A stretch of 64,000 nt of DNA. It comes from Reticulascus tulasneorum. Its lineage: Eukaryota > Ascomycota > Sordariomycetes > Glomerellales > Reticulascaceae. The notes below the pieces were generated by a model. The model saw nothing but the letters and a program-made list of their open reading frames with translations, was not told where the DNA came from and did no database searches. The stretch is from NCBI GenBank assembly GCA_001557505.1, contig LSAX01000010.1:248001-312000 (forward strand), read 5' to 3'. A program made the position numbers and the translations under genes. Numbering within the stretch: the first letter of the stretch is position 1; every line of letters starts with the position of its first letter. Of this stretch, positions 53,933 to 64,000 are shown one piece after another.

Positions 53933-56110
53933 ATGTCGCAAAATAACGATCACACGAATAAGAAGAGACGCGGCTCCAGTGAAATGCCAGAGCAAGGATT
54001 AGGAAACACCTGGAACTTGGTCAACAAGTGTGAAGCCAATGCTGCACTACTGGCCGCGGATCCTGAGCCAGGAACATCATTCATGAGAGCTGTATCAAGA
54101 CCGTCACCTCCAGTCGCAGATACCGAACCAAGAAGGTCACTCCAGTTCTCTCAGACAGCGCCAGGCTTCAAGCGAGCATCCCAAACTGAGGACCATTGGG
54201 CCCAAAAGCCTGCGACACTCCAGCCGGCAGCTCCACCGAATCAGAAGCTAGGACAGACCGCTACGTCTGCCTCGAGTTCAAGCCAGTCGTTTGCTCGACA
54301 GAGTGTCTCCACCGGGAAACGACACTCTGCCACTCCGAATTTCGTCATAACACACGTTAAGAAGGCTGACCCGAACGCCAAGAAAATATTCCCGAGCATT
54401 CCTCCACCTACTGACGAAGAGCGTCAGAGGGCTGACACGTTATGGAATCCCGTTGTGGCCCAGCGGATTCTAGAGGATGGAGTGCCGGAAGTGCAGTTCC
54501 ACGAGCCGAAGTGGGATAGGAGCAGTGAAACACTGCCATGGCGGTCTCGATATACTACTGCGACTGTGAGGCTTACAAGACAGACTCCTTGGGGGAAGCC
54601 TACGGCGACTCCCAGAACCTACCAGCCAGAACGTCAAGCAGAAGCCCGCCCGCTTGACGTTCTGCTCAACCCAAACAGTTCAGAGGACGTAGCCAATATC
54701 GTCGAGTGGCTTAGCGGCCACCAAGCAGAGAAATGGTGGGACCAATGGTCAATGCCACGAGATGGTACCGCATTGGTCAAGCTGTGGAACCTGAGGGTCA
54801 AATCAGAACGACAGGCCAGGCTTAATGACGAGGACATGGCAGCGGCCATAGACATGGTCACACGAGACATGCCGAAGGGACCGACTACGTGGACACCTGG
54901 AAATGGCCAGTTCTGGCTTCGCAGCCACGACGACTCTCTGCGCAGAATCACCAGCCCATACGAGCGAGAGCAGTTTCGCAAAGCCCGCTTCGTCCTTCTC
55001 ACTACCCATTACAGTGAACACTGGGTCGCAACTGTGGTCGACCAAGTCTGTGGCAATGTTATCAGCCATGACAGTGGCTGGATTAAGGGGAACGCCGAAG
55101 ATCGGTTTGTAACAGAGATGAGGAAGCTATTTGAATGGTACCGAGTCCACGGACTTGGAGAGCTTGGGGAAAGTGTTTTGAAGTCAGGAGTCCACAGTGT
55201 AGACGCAACCCTCCAGGTGGACGACTGGACCTGCGGCTACCGGGCCGTCATCTTCATGCAAATATTTCTGAGAGAATGCATTCTGTCACCAAAGGACTCA
55301 GCTGTCCACAAAGACGCTGGATGCGGATGGTGCTGCAGGAACAATGCATACGTAATGGGCAAGCACATCAACATCTGCGTTTCTAATATGGCCAGGTCAC
55401 TTCTAGGAATGCCTGTCTTGACATGGAAACTTGAATATGATGACATCACCATCACCGGTATATCTCATATGAGCAAGGAGTCTCTGGCTGCTGGCCAGTC
55501 GTCCAAAACTCGGGTCGCTTCTGCTCAACATGACAGCGGATCTTCGAGCAAGGACATATCTGCTCCGAGAATGAACGACTTTGAGACGGATATCCGGACC
55601 GATCGGGGCCCAAGAAGACTGCTGCCAGAAATTGATGTCCAGCCAGCTGAACCTGTGTGCCGCGACCAGCAGGCAAGCTTCGCTACGTCACTCAGACACT
55701 TGTCTTTGGACGAATCTCTTCAAGGTGCTCAATTGGAAAAGAAGCCAATTGCTCAGTGCGACACTGCTGTGGAGTATTTCTTACAGTTCCGTGACCCATA
55801 TGCTGACGCCGAGACCAGATCAGCGAAGTACCCCAGCATTCTGCTGATGAAACCCGCTATGGTCCCTGGTTGGGCTGGGTGGGCCAGATATGAAGCCTGC
55901 CAGGAGTGGCATGCTATGCGCGAGCGACAGCAACAGAATGCCGAAACGCATGAAGTTGGGGGACGAATCTTACGTGGACCACGACGGTATGGCGCTGAAC
56001 AGCCACCACCCAAACAGCCGAAGAGACCAAAGCGCACGCGTGGCGACAATTCCGACAGCTCGGATGGAGAAACCACCCAGACAGCTGTCAAGAGACAGTC
56101 AACAGGATAA
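53933..56110 (+). CDS. Ulp1-like (C48) cysteine protease, accessory type
   Basis: A single-exon protein of 725 residues from ATG 53933 (MSQNNDHTNKKRRGSSEMPE). About 300 disordered N-terminal residues precede a C48-type peptidase domain at about 330-490. The proposed catalytic set is His363 (YSEHWVATVVDQ), Asp380 (VISHDSGW), Gln428 and Cys434 (LQVDDWTCGYRAV). The His-Asp distance (17) and the Gln-x5-Cys-Gly motif match yeast Ulp1 (His514, Asp531, Cys580), giving good support. SUMO or ubiquitin-like cleavage is the family activity; it is not the housekeeping Ulp1, and fungi carry lineage-specific copies, some within transposons. The C-terminus is basic and proline-rich (KQPKRPKRTRGDNSDSSDGE), perhaps a nuclear signal. 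Divergent from the DUF3716-like gene and convergent with the second STAND gene. Confidence 0.8.
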   Translation: MSQNNDHTNKKRRGSSEMPEQGLGNTWNLVNKCEANAALLAADPEPGTSFMRAVSRPSPPVADTEPRRSLQFSQTAPGFKRASQTEDHWAQKPATLQPAAPPNQKLGQTATSASSSSQSFARQSVSTGKRHSATPNFVITHVKKADPNAKKIFPSIPPPTDEERQRADTLWNPVVAQRILEDGVPEVQFHEPKWDRSSETLPWRSRYTTATVRLTRQTPWGKPTATPRTYQPERQAEARPLDVLLNPNSSEDVANIVEWLSGHQAEKWWDQWSMPRDGTALVKLWNLRVKSERQARLNDEDMAAAIDMVTRDMPKGPTTWTPGNGQFWLRSHDDSLRRITSPYEREQFRKARFVLLTTHYSEHWVATVVDQVCGNVISHDSGWIKGNAEDRFVTEMRKLFEWYRVHGLGELGESVLKSGVHSVDATLQVDDWTCGYRAVIFMQIFLRECILSPKDSAVHKDAGCGWCCRNNAYVMGKHINICVSNMARSLLGMPVLTWKLEYDDITITGISHMSKESLAAGQSSKTRVASAQHDSGSSSKDISAPRMNDFETDIRTDRGPRRLLPEIDVQPAEPVCRDQQASFATSLRHLSLDESLQGAQLEKKPIAQCDTAVEYFLQFRDPYADAETRSAKYPSILLMKPAMVPGWAGWARYEACQEWHAMRERQQQNAETHEVGGRILRGPRRYGAEQPPPKQPKRPKRTRGDNSDSSDGETTQTAVKRQSTG

Positions 56111-56718
56111 AGCATGAGTCACGAGGACGCAGGAACACATTCTTAGGGCCGATTGAGACGAGGCCAGGGTAGTTTTAGAAAATTTGACCCTTTGCAGCCT
56201 TACCATATTTGAGCACGTTTAATTGTTTGTTCGTATTTACGTAATTCTTGTAGTTTGGCCTCATACAGGTCGGGAGGACTCTTGACAGGTCGTCATCATC
56301 AATATTACAAATTTTAATTATCTTATTTTAACCAGTCTTTACCTTGGGAGTTTATAAGCTATATTATTAGATTCTGCCGGGCCTAATCAGGACCGGCCTC
56401 TAATCTGTCCATACGTAGCTAGTCTGTTGACCGAGATATTAGGGTTTTACTATTATTGTGTAGGTAGGCATGTGGGTATAGGTGTCGTGGTTGGCAGCCG
56501 ACGAGTTTCCTAGCTCCCGTCTTAGTGCGTGAACCATCGATTGTGTTACCGTCTTATGATCTTCAATATCAATTACAATCTAGTCGAGTGGCTTGGTACC
56601 ATCCCAGACAGATATCGATATCAAGGACGCAATCTCAGAATCGGAACGAGTCTAGTGTTCAGAGAGAGCGGGTAAGCCAAGGATTAATGGCAACTCAGTT
56701 CCATAAGTGTCCCTAGAT
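56111..56718. other. AT-rich convergent spacer
   Basis: 608 bases between convergent genes, with long A/T runs (56300-56335). Presumably both 3' UTRs; no terminal inverted repeat noticed. Confidence 0.5.
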
Positions 56719-59700
56719 TTAGAGTCCCCACTCCTCGCTGATGGATTTCTTATAGTCTTCCAAAGTAATCCATTTACCCTGTGAGTACACCATGCCTTTC
56801 GGTCTTTCCAGGACACCTTCCAGTGCCGGCCGCGGCAACATCTTGAAAAACTCGTGTTTGGGGCTGCAAATGTGGACCGGAAGTTGCCCTTGCAACAGCA
56901 GCTGGTAACAATCAACGCAAAAGTTGTTGTCGCTGCAGTATCGGCAAAAAAACAATTCTTTTAAAAGGGTCTGCTTGATACAGGCGCTGCAGTTTGAGGC
57001 CATTGAATCTGATACATCTCCCGTTGCTGCAGCGGTCTCTCTCTGTATCTCTCCGTACAGGTATTCGACTAGATAATAAATATCGGTGATAGACTCGTCA
57101 TCTTGGGTTGTTAGAAAGATGGTAGAAAGCGCCAAGTACGCAAAAAAGTCGTTTCTCGGCTCGTCGTCACTTAGCATGCGGATTGCGTCTCTGATCGGGC
57201 CAACGCAGCATTCCCTTGCGTCTTCTTTTCGTCCCGTAAGCCGATAGTAGTTACCAAGCACGACTTTCAACGCTGACCCCAATGTTGTTGACATGTCGGC
57301 GTCAAGGGTATCATGTGAACTCTGAGTCGCCGATGGACGGTATCTTGCCAGCCATTCGAGTCGTTTTCCATATTCCTCGCGCTCAGCAGACAACGGATCA
57401 GCTTCAATGCATCGTTGGAAATAGAAGTCGGCAAGGCTCGTAGATAAGCCTATGATCAAAAGGTATATAAGCCGTCCGCCTTTTGTTCCGCGATACAATT
57501 TGATCAATCGTTCATAAATACGGACCGCCCGCTCTTTATCGCCCGTGTGCCGTTCGTATAAGATCGCGAGGCTGCCTTCAAGACAGGCAGTTCTAAGGGC
57601 TTTGCGTTCCTTCCGCGAAGCTTCGGTGGCAACACGATACGTTTCTATCAAGAAAGGCGTGTTGTTTGTGTTTGATGCTGCTGCCTCGAACCACTGGAAA
57701 ATGTTGTCGCTGATCGCATCAGGAGAATTGAACAGAGCCAAAGTCAGGGCTGTGTGATCCTGGCCGACGGTTGTCTCGCTCAGTCTTTTGAATAGGTCAA
57801 TGGATTCGGTGTATCGCGTCTGTCGGTGGAGGCAGGCCAATATCCCGTTAGTGCATGCGCCACACCCGTTGTCCAACTCAAGTCCTTTCCGATACATTGT
57901 GAGGCTGCTATCTTCGTCTCCTAGACGTCGGTATGATTGCGCGAGGCGTTGGTAAACGCCATGTAACTCAACCGGCGCAGCCTTTGAGTCCTCGAACGTG
58001 GTCTCCAGCACTTCCAGCGTTTGTCGGTCAACTTCAACCGCCTTCTGGTTATCATTCTTCCTAATGTAAAGTAATGCAAGCCCATAGCGTGCGGTCAAAA
58101 AGTCTGGTTTTAGGTCCAGAGAAATCTGGAAGTGCTCCAAGGCCTCATTATACAATCCAAAGTCGCGCAGGGTCATAGCAATCCTCTGATGCCACACGTG
58201 ATCCTTCTCAAATCCACACCATTCGGCGGTCCTTGCGATTGAGAAAGGGTCCCATGTTTCTTCCCCTTCACGAAAGCGAAGAAACGCCGCTATCGATTTG
58301 ACACATGCCGAAGCATCTGTCAAATAATCAGGGCAAAGCCACTGTTTGGCAATATGCTTTACGAGCAATAGGAAGATGTCGGCCGGCTGCTCTGATACGG
58401 CTGCAAGGTACCAATCTTTCTCCTCGGCGGCTAGCGATTCCTGGACTTCTTCGCAGTCTATCCATGCCCTAATCAACTTCAGGTTTCCCGCTGTGTATAA
58501 GTCGGAGCCGGATGAAGCCGCCCAACGTCGAATAACAGACTGACTCGATAGCATCTTTACTAGGTGCTGGCCGATGAAAGTCTTGTCTTCTTTGCTTGTA
58601 CTCTGAAAGTCGGCACCGTTCAGGTGTACAAGCCAGTTGGCAAGCGCGTAAGGGAGTAAAGCTTTAGCAAAAGTATACCTTGAATCACTCTCCTCACAGC
58701 CAATGATGGCTAAGCATGTCTTTAGAATATGTACCAAGGCAACACGGATGTCCACGCCAAGCCTCGGTGCGCTGACCTCTGCAGAGACCATAGCCTCAGC
58801 TCCACTGACGAGAAAGTCTTGGATTGATGCATGATTGAAGCTGATATCAGTTGTAGACAGATCAGAATCAAAGTCAGTGTCGCCCTCCGGCTCATTTTCG
58901 GCCTCATCGAGCGTTGGTGGATCTTGGCCATCACTGAGCCAGGCATAGTGTTGGATTTCCGACGTAGTGAGCCCGTCATCACGGGTCAATGTGAAGAGTG
59001 AAGCGAACTGGTTGCGAAGCGTGCCTTCGAGCCAGATCATGCCATCGCCCGTCTCGGATTTCCATTTCAAGACGTTGTCCATCTCGTCGAGGCTTAGAGG
59101 TCGTCTTGCGACAGTTGTCCACGCAAGAATCTCATTCAAGTCGTCAGCAACTTCTGGAGAGTCTTTCAAGGTTACCGAATAGCCTTGTAGTACACGGCGG
59201 ATCATGTCGTTTAGCCCACGTGGTGCTTCGTTTAGCGCCTTTCGGATGGCTGTCTCACTCCTCTTAAGCAGGATATCCTTTAGCATAAAGTCTACCCAAA
59301 TAAACTGTTTGAGTCAGCAAGGCAGCCATACTGGACCGACTGGGCGTCTATGGATGAAGATATAACGACTTACCATTCCTTGCGCGCCTTGTGTAAGAGA
59401 GTCTATGATCTCCTGTCGGAATTTATCAGGCGTTCGCTTTAAATATTGAGACCTTGACACTGCGCTTTTAATATATTGGGTGATATCTTCTGAATTGTTC
59501 CGGTGCGTGATTCGGATAGTAGGCACGTCAGGTACGTCGAGCGTATTGGTGATCTCATCAACAAGATGCGGGCGGCCCAGGATGACCACTCTTACAAGGC
59601 TCCGTTTGTTGAGGTCTCTAAGCAATTCGAAGAACTGAGCCCGGCCGACGGGGTCAGCTTCGTCTAGGCCGTCCAGAACAAGATACGCCATGTCGTCGAC

Positions 59701-60930
59701 TGCATCCCCAATGAAGAGATCCACAAATAGTTTTCGCCAGGCGCTATTTAGCGATGCAATGTCTTGTGGCGAGTTGCAGTGTAGTTGAATGTCCTTGGCG
59801 TAGAGGACCTGCTCTGCGATATCATGTACGCAGTATCCCGCAGTGCCTGATGAAAAGATCGCGTCTGCGGAGCATCATACCTGAAGAAGAAATACCCCAC
59901 TGTGCGGCCCTCTTGTTTCAAATACGTGATGATGTTCGACGCAATGTATGACTTGCCTGCACCTGGGTTCCCAGAAATCCAAAGTAGCACGTGTTCCCCG
60001 TTCATCCAGGTTTTGAAGAGATCTTCCTCCCTGATCCAATCTCCCGTGCCTGGTACCCGGTGCCTATTTATGGTGCTATACCAATCCTCTGCACTCGTTG
60101 ATGGGTGCAATATATCTTTTATGGCATCCAGCCTTTCTTCCGCAACATCCCCCCGAGATGCGTCGTGAGCTAAAGCGAGAGCATCGACCTGCCTTGTCAA
60201 TTGTGACACGTCATCACGCATCTTTGAGACTGTGTCGTAAACAACCTTGACCCCGGTCAAGGTCTCTGCTCCAACAAGACCCTGTTCGCCTTCAACCAAC
60301 CTACTGAGTTTCGCTAGTACGTCTTTGCAGTCGTCGCTTCCGATTAGGGTTCTGCCATAGCCTACTATCCGTCCATGTTTGATTTCCCGTCGAGAAATTG
60401 CAAAGACTTCGAGCAGTGTGGCCAGGATCTCTGCGAGCTTGTTTGCAAGGCGTGGGGATATCTGCACTTCGGCGTACGTCTCCAAGCGAATTGTAAAGTC
60501 CTACAAGACCTGTCAGCAATTCATGCATCAGAGAGCCGAAGGGTCTTGGCCGAGTACGCACCTTCAAGCCGGACAACAGCTCGATGATCGCATCGTATTT
60601 TTCGGATACGCCCCTTGCGGAATCAATCAAGTATTTTACAGCACCAAAGACCAATGCACTCGCGGGAATCGCATCGCCCGCGGTGCCGGATGCGATGCCA
60701 CTGACTAGTTCGATTGGCCTCATCGTCAAGGATAAAGCTCTGAATATGCGGTGCCGTTTCTCGCGGAACATGCTAAAACTTGAGTTGGCTCCATCTATCA
60801 CGGTTGACAGCTCCTCAACCGTCACTAAGCTCCGCAGAGAAGGGTCGTCAAGTTTTGTCGCTGTGATTTCCTCGTATCTCTGAATTGCTTGCTTCCAAAT
60901 GAGAGACACATTGTGCTCGGTCTCATCCAT
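56719..60930 (-). pseudogene. STAND/NLR-like protein with a frameshift in the NACHT domain
   Basis: Exons 60930-60562, 60500-59374 and 59304-56719 (introns 61 and 69 nt) encode about 1359 residues, but the middle exon changes frame near 59818-59824. Upstream of it the NACHT frame reads HVLLWISGNPGAGKSY (Walker A, Lys about 306) and FFFRYDAPQTRSFHQALRDT. Downstream the next frame continues EQVLYAKDIQLHCNSPQDIA and the Walker B part MAYLVLDGLDEADP. Exon lengths sum to 3n+2, so a 2-base insertion or 1-base deletion explains it; no GT-AG intron restores frame. The N-terminus (SLIWKQAIQRYEEITATKLD) is Goodbye-like. TPR repeats follow (YNEALEHFQISLDLKPDF; LAQSYRRLGDEDSSLTMYRK). The end is a ZZ-like finger: CSAC, FCRYC, FCVDC, CSPKHEF. 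Same architecture as the intact protein at 28347-33098. Lower GC than the genes at 28-44 kb. Confidence 0.82.
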
Positions 60931-62773
60931 GTTTATGTTTACGCCAGATGATGATAAAGATTCTTTTTGGCTTGGCCGAATTATGTGCCCGAGTTTGTCA
61001 GTTTCACTTCTCTGTGCGGATCGCGAGGCGTTGCAACTTTGGTTTTTACGCTAAGCCACGTTGGGCCGCATACAGTACCTAAGGTCCTTGGAGGTAATTT
61101 GTCAGTTGGGTCTCTTTCAATTGCCGAGATGCCAGTATTTAGTGACATTCAAGTCTCGGGCGGGGATGGCACTGAGGCTGTTCATAGGTTCGCAACATCT
61201 CCTATAGGTGCCCTCGATCACGTTCCTCTATGCCAATCTTCCAGTCAACATAGTCTATAGCATTTTGACGATACCACATGCCTTCTCGACATGGCGCCAG
61301 CCTTGAAAGCGAGAGACACATCGATAAGCTTAGACGTCAAAGCGCGCGGCTTGGGTTACTGGAAGTCTTGACCCCAAACCCGCACCAAGATCATTTCGCA
61401 TAAATTCAACCCATACGACGACCAGGCACGAGGTTAATACCACATCCAAGCTCTCTGTGATACTGACAGAGATTGGGCCAGCAGTCTGTTCACTCAGGTA
61501 GTCGACTTTCTTCATTGTGCTTACGACGGAAGCAGATATGCACAAACATTCACAATAACGACATGTTTTCTTCAAATAGTTGATTTTGTCTTCCTGCCTG
61601 CCTACCAATTCCCAGTGCGACCTAACGACAGATAAGTCTGCAAAAGTCCAAGCCAAACAGTCCCAAGCCTATTCCGACTCCGCGTGTATAGTAGTTCCCG
61701 GAACGAGTCAATCGCCAATCTCAGACTCAGTTCCATAGCTTTTCCATTCCCACAAGTCCCACCAGATGGGTGTATGTCGAGACAGCCATCCGCAACGACG
61801 CACTCCCTGCAGCACGGCTGCAGCCAGCGCAAAAGATTGAGCCGAAGCGGGTAGGAAGGCCGGCGGCCAGTCCAAACTACATCCCATCGAGACAGCGAGC
61901 AAAACGTATGGCGGGCGAGTAAGCCCTCATTCCTTTCCTTTCCAACCCCCGAAAAGGAGACAACCAAAAAAAAAACTCAAAAGCAAAAGAACCACGACAC
62001 ATAATATCAAAGAACCAAGTACTCTATCGTCCCTCCATCATATGCTGAGGCGACGTCTCCCCAGCCGAGAAATAAGTCGGACCGGAATATCCTCAATCCA
62101 AACAATCGACAGTGAAGTAGGAGTGGAGGGTTAATGTTGGGCACACCAAAGGCCCCCCATAAAGAAAGACTAAAAGACACTGAAAAGCAGAAGGATTATG
62201 CATTAAAGACGGAACTCCCCTGTATGCCATCCATTCCTATATACCATGCGGCATGGAATCAACCCCTGAACGCTTCATCAAGCTCGTTAAGTATGGGCAG
62301 CGAAACGAAAGACCAAGGGCCATTTTCCGGGTGACTCTCCGCCCTAATCATATGCTTGGGCGGTGTATCGTCATCGGTCAGGCAGAAGACGTCGAGTGAT
62401 AAGAAATGAGCGAGACAAATAACTGTTTGGAACGCCCCCGTTATGCCCAGGCCAAACCGTAGCCTCCAAAACGTGGACATGCCCCTGAACGCCTTCCCGC
62501 CTGTGAATATGCCTGGTCCCAACGTGGAGACCTAAGAGACAAACCAATTTTGTTCCTCAAAATAACATGCAAGAATCGACAATTGCTGGTGGCCCGCTCC
62601 CTTGTATCGGGAGGGGTGGTGGGTACTTTGAGGTTGATGTGTGATGAGACGCCTCTCCGCGCATTGCGTGAAGATGACTTCCGGTGATGTTGTTATCGCC
62701 AATTACCCGGTCCGATTGTGGAGCTGCGAGTCGCCTCCACGGCATCGGCGGCGTAGGTAGATTCGGGAGGTTT
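60931..62773. other. Intergenic region
   Basis: About 1.8 kb between the STAND gene start and the last gene's 3' end. An A-run lies near 61968-61976. A minus-strand frame at 62557-62859 overlaps the last gene in another frame and is probably a shadow. No supported gene. Confidence 0.5.
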
Positions 62774-64000
62774 TCAACCTCGAATTGCTGTAGCGGCATG
62801 AGCGTCGGTGTTGAAAAATGGGAATCGCTCCTGCAGTTGCTGGGCATACGGGAATTCATTTGGCGACGTACCGGCGAAGGGGGGGAAGCTTCCCACCATG
62901 GAGGCGGGGGAAGCTGATCGCAAAGTTAAAGGGGTGGCCAACTGGCTTCCCTGCCGCGGAACTGCTGACGGACTAGCGGATCGATCGATTGACATTGGAG
63001 CAAGGTTCTTAAGCGGCGACCCGATAGGAGATGCGCCGACGGCGAGCAATGAAGCAGGTTGAAAGTAAGGGTTTGAGTCGCGAACATGGATGGAGTGATG
63101 TTGGGCGGCGCCGGCGTGGTGGGGCATGTTTGGGCTGCCGTTCGCGCTCGAGTTGGCGCTGTTGCTGCCACGTGTGGCAGCACCGTCATCGGCACCATCG
63201 AATCTGCCGCTCCTCAACGTGCCTTCTTTGAGCTGAGGGCTGGACTGCTTGGAGCCAAACTGTAACACGAGGCACATGTCAGTACAGTGTTCGGGTGAAG
63301 GTGTGTGATCCGACTTAAATCCGGGGTGGAGCCGGGGGCTGGGATTGGTGATGATAACCTGGGGTACGTACAAAGCAGTATTTGTTGACTAGTTCCTCGT
63401 ACGAGGACGAGGCGAGAGAGGGAGATCCGGTACCAGGGACGGGCGCGGCAGAAGCAGCGGCAGCAGCAGCCACGTTGGTGGCCAGCGCGGTCGGATCGCT
63501 TGCAGAGACGGCAAGTCTAGGTCGGGGTGAATCTGGGGCGACGATGATCTTCTTATGACTTCTCATGTACAAGCCATCCGGATTGCGGTCCTTGCCGATG
63601 GTGTCCTTGGCGGCCTGGACGGCAGCGGTGAGCGAAGCTCCAAAGTCGTACCGGTGGGCAAAGGCAAGGCCGACTGGAGCTGACAGACGGCTAGAGAGGT
63701 TATCGCTAGGCAAGTTTCCAGTCGACTTGTTGCCCTTGAGTCGCAGAGCCGTTGGCCCAGACTCGCCAAGGTATTCATGGATTGGCTGATCAAAATTGAA
63801 GTCTGCGTTGTCGCCAAACTCGTCAAAGCCAACCGGCATTGACTTGGGGCGTGGCGTGGTTGATGGGCTGGCTCGGCGACTGCTGCGGGGTAGCCCGTTG
63901 GCAGGTCTCGAGGCAGCACCCTGGAGTCCTCTCTTCCCGTTCTGTGGTAGATGCTTCTTGCGGAAATCGACCTGGAAGTTGCTCCCGTTGTTGCTATCCC
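62774..64000 (-). CDS. Serine/proline-rich regulatory-type protein, N-terminus outside window
   Basis: The visible part has two exons: from the window edge to 63372, and 63259 to 62774, joined across a 112-nt intron (GTACGT to TTACAG) in frame, reading NKYCF|FGSKQSS. About 370 residues are visible. The frame is open to the right edge, so the start is missing. It is low-complexity and rich in Ser, Pro, Ala and Asn, with basic patches (DFRKKHLPQNGKRG; GLPRSSRRASPSTTPRPKS). A more ordered stretch follows (GLAFAHRYDFGASLTAAVQA, then LYMRSHKKIIVAPDSPRPRL). Ser-Pro sites are frequent, as in phosphorylated regulators. I do not recognise the family and no zinc finger or other domain is visible in this part. 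Confidence 0.65.

Noticed and set aside
59820..59907. Intron (GTATGA to CGCAG) as explanation of the frame change in the second STAND gene
   Set aside because: The join gives the wrong phase and would remove the conserved YDAPQTRSFHQALRD block.
50000..62700. A Starship-type giant mobile element carrying the STAND and Ulp1-like genes
   Set aside because: No DUF3435 tyrosine recombinase, no terminal repeats and no other diagnostic cargo are visible inside the window.
62557..62859. Minus-strand frame with PLQQFEVENLPNLPTPPMP as a continuation of the last gene
   Set aside because: It would need a splice or frameshift I cannot support; the main frame ends at a normal stop at 62774.

Overview
The window is nuclear DNA of a filamentous ascomycete (Pezizomycotina, most likely a Sordariomycete). 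The basis is gene structure: short 47-112 nt GT-AG introns with CTAAC-type branch sites, Zn2Cys6 and BTB proteins, Goodbye/NACHT STAND proteins, no operons and compact genes on both strands. The species is not identifiable by eye. I rebuilt splice sites by hand and kept only joins that preserve frame. I count 19 protein-coding loci (one cut by the window edge, two frameshifted), two weaker cysteine-rich or remnant ORFs, and several long gene-free stretches.

Layout. 0.5-9.7 kb: a DUF4267 membrane protein, a secreted subtilase, a secreted cysteine-rich protein of unknown function and a small cysteine-rich membrane-tailed protein, separated by AT-richer gaps. 9.9-20.2 kb, all minus strand and more conserved in character: a four-helix membrane protein, a membrane-anchored prolyl-4-hydroxylase-like oxygenase, a BTB protein, a Pho80-type cyclin and a thiamine-diphosphate enzyme. 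20.2-24.5 kb is nearly empty apart from a nonsense-bearing remnant of a secreted protein. 24.5-26.6 kb: a frameshifted second DUF4267 gene and a bicovalent-FAD berberine-bridge-type oxidase.

28.3-44.9 kb, all plus strand: a large STAND (NLR-like) protein, then GH78 alpha-L-rhamnosidase, a GT1 glycosyltransferase, a Zn2Cys6 regulator and a serine beta-lactamase-fold protein whose SxxK nucleophile motif is lost. The middle genes could form a small glycoside-handling cluster; this is inference from proximity. 45.0-49.8 kb: a Cdc123/D123-like ATP-grasp protein and a KHA1-type K+/H+ antiporter. 52.4-60.9 kb looks accessory: a DUF3716-like zinc protein divergent from a Ulp1-like (C48) cysteine protease, then a second STAND protein with a frameshift in its NACHT domain. 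The last gene (62.8-64.0 kb) runs off the edge.

Most interesting: two separate STAND proteins share the architecture Goodbye-like domain, NACHT, helical/TPR region and a C-terminal ZZ-like zinc finger with identical cysteine spacing. One is intact and the other is frameshifted, next to a Ulp1-like protease and zinc-protein pair.
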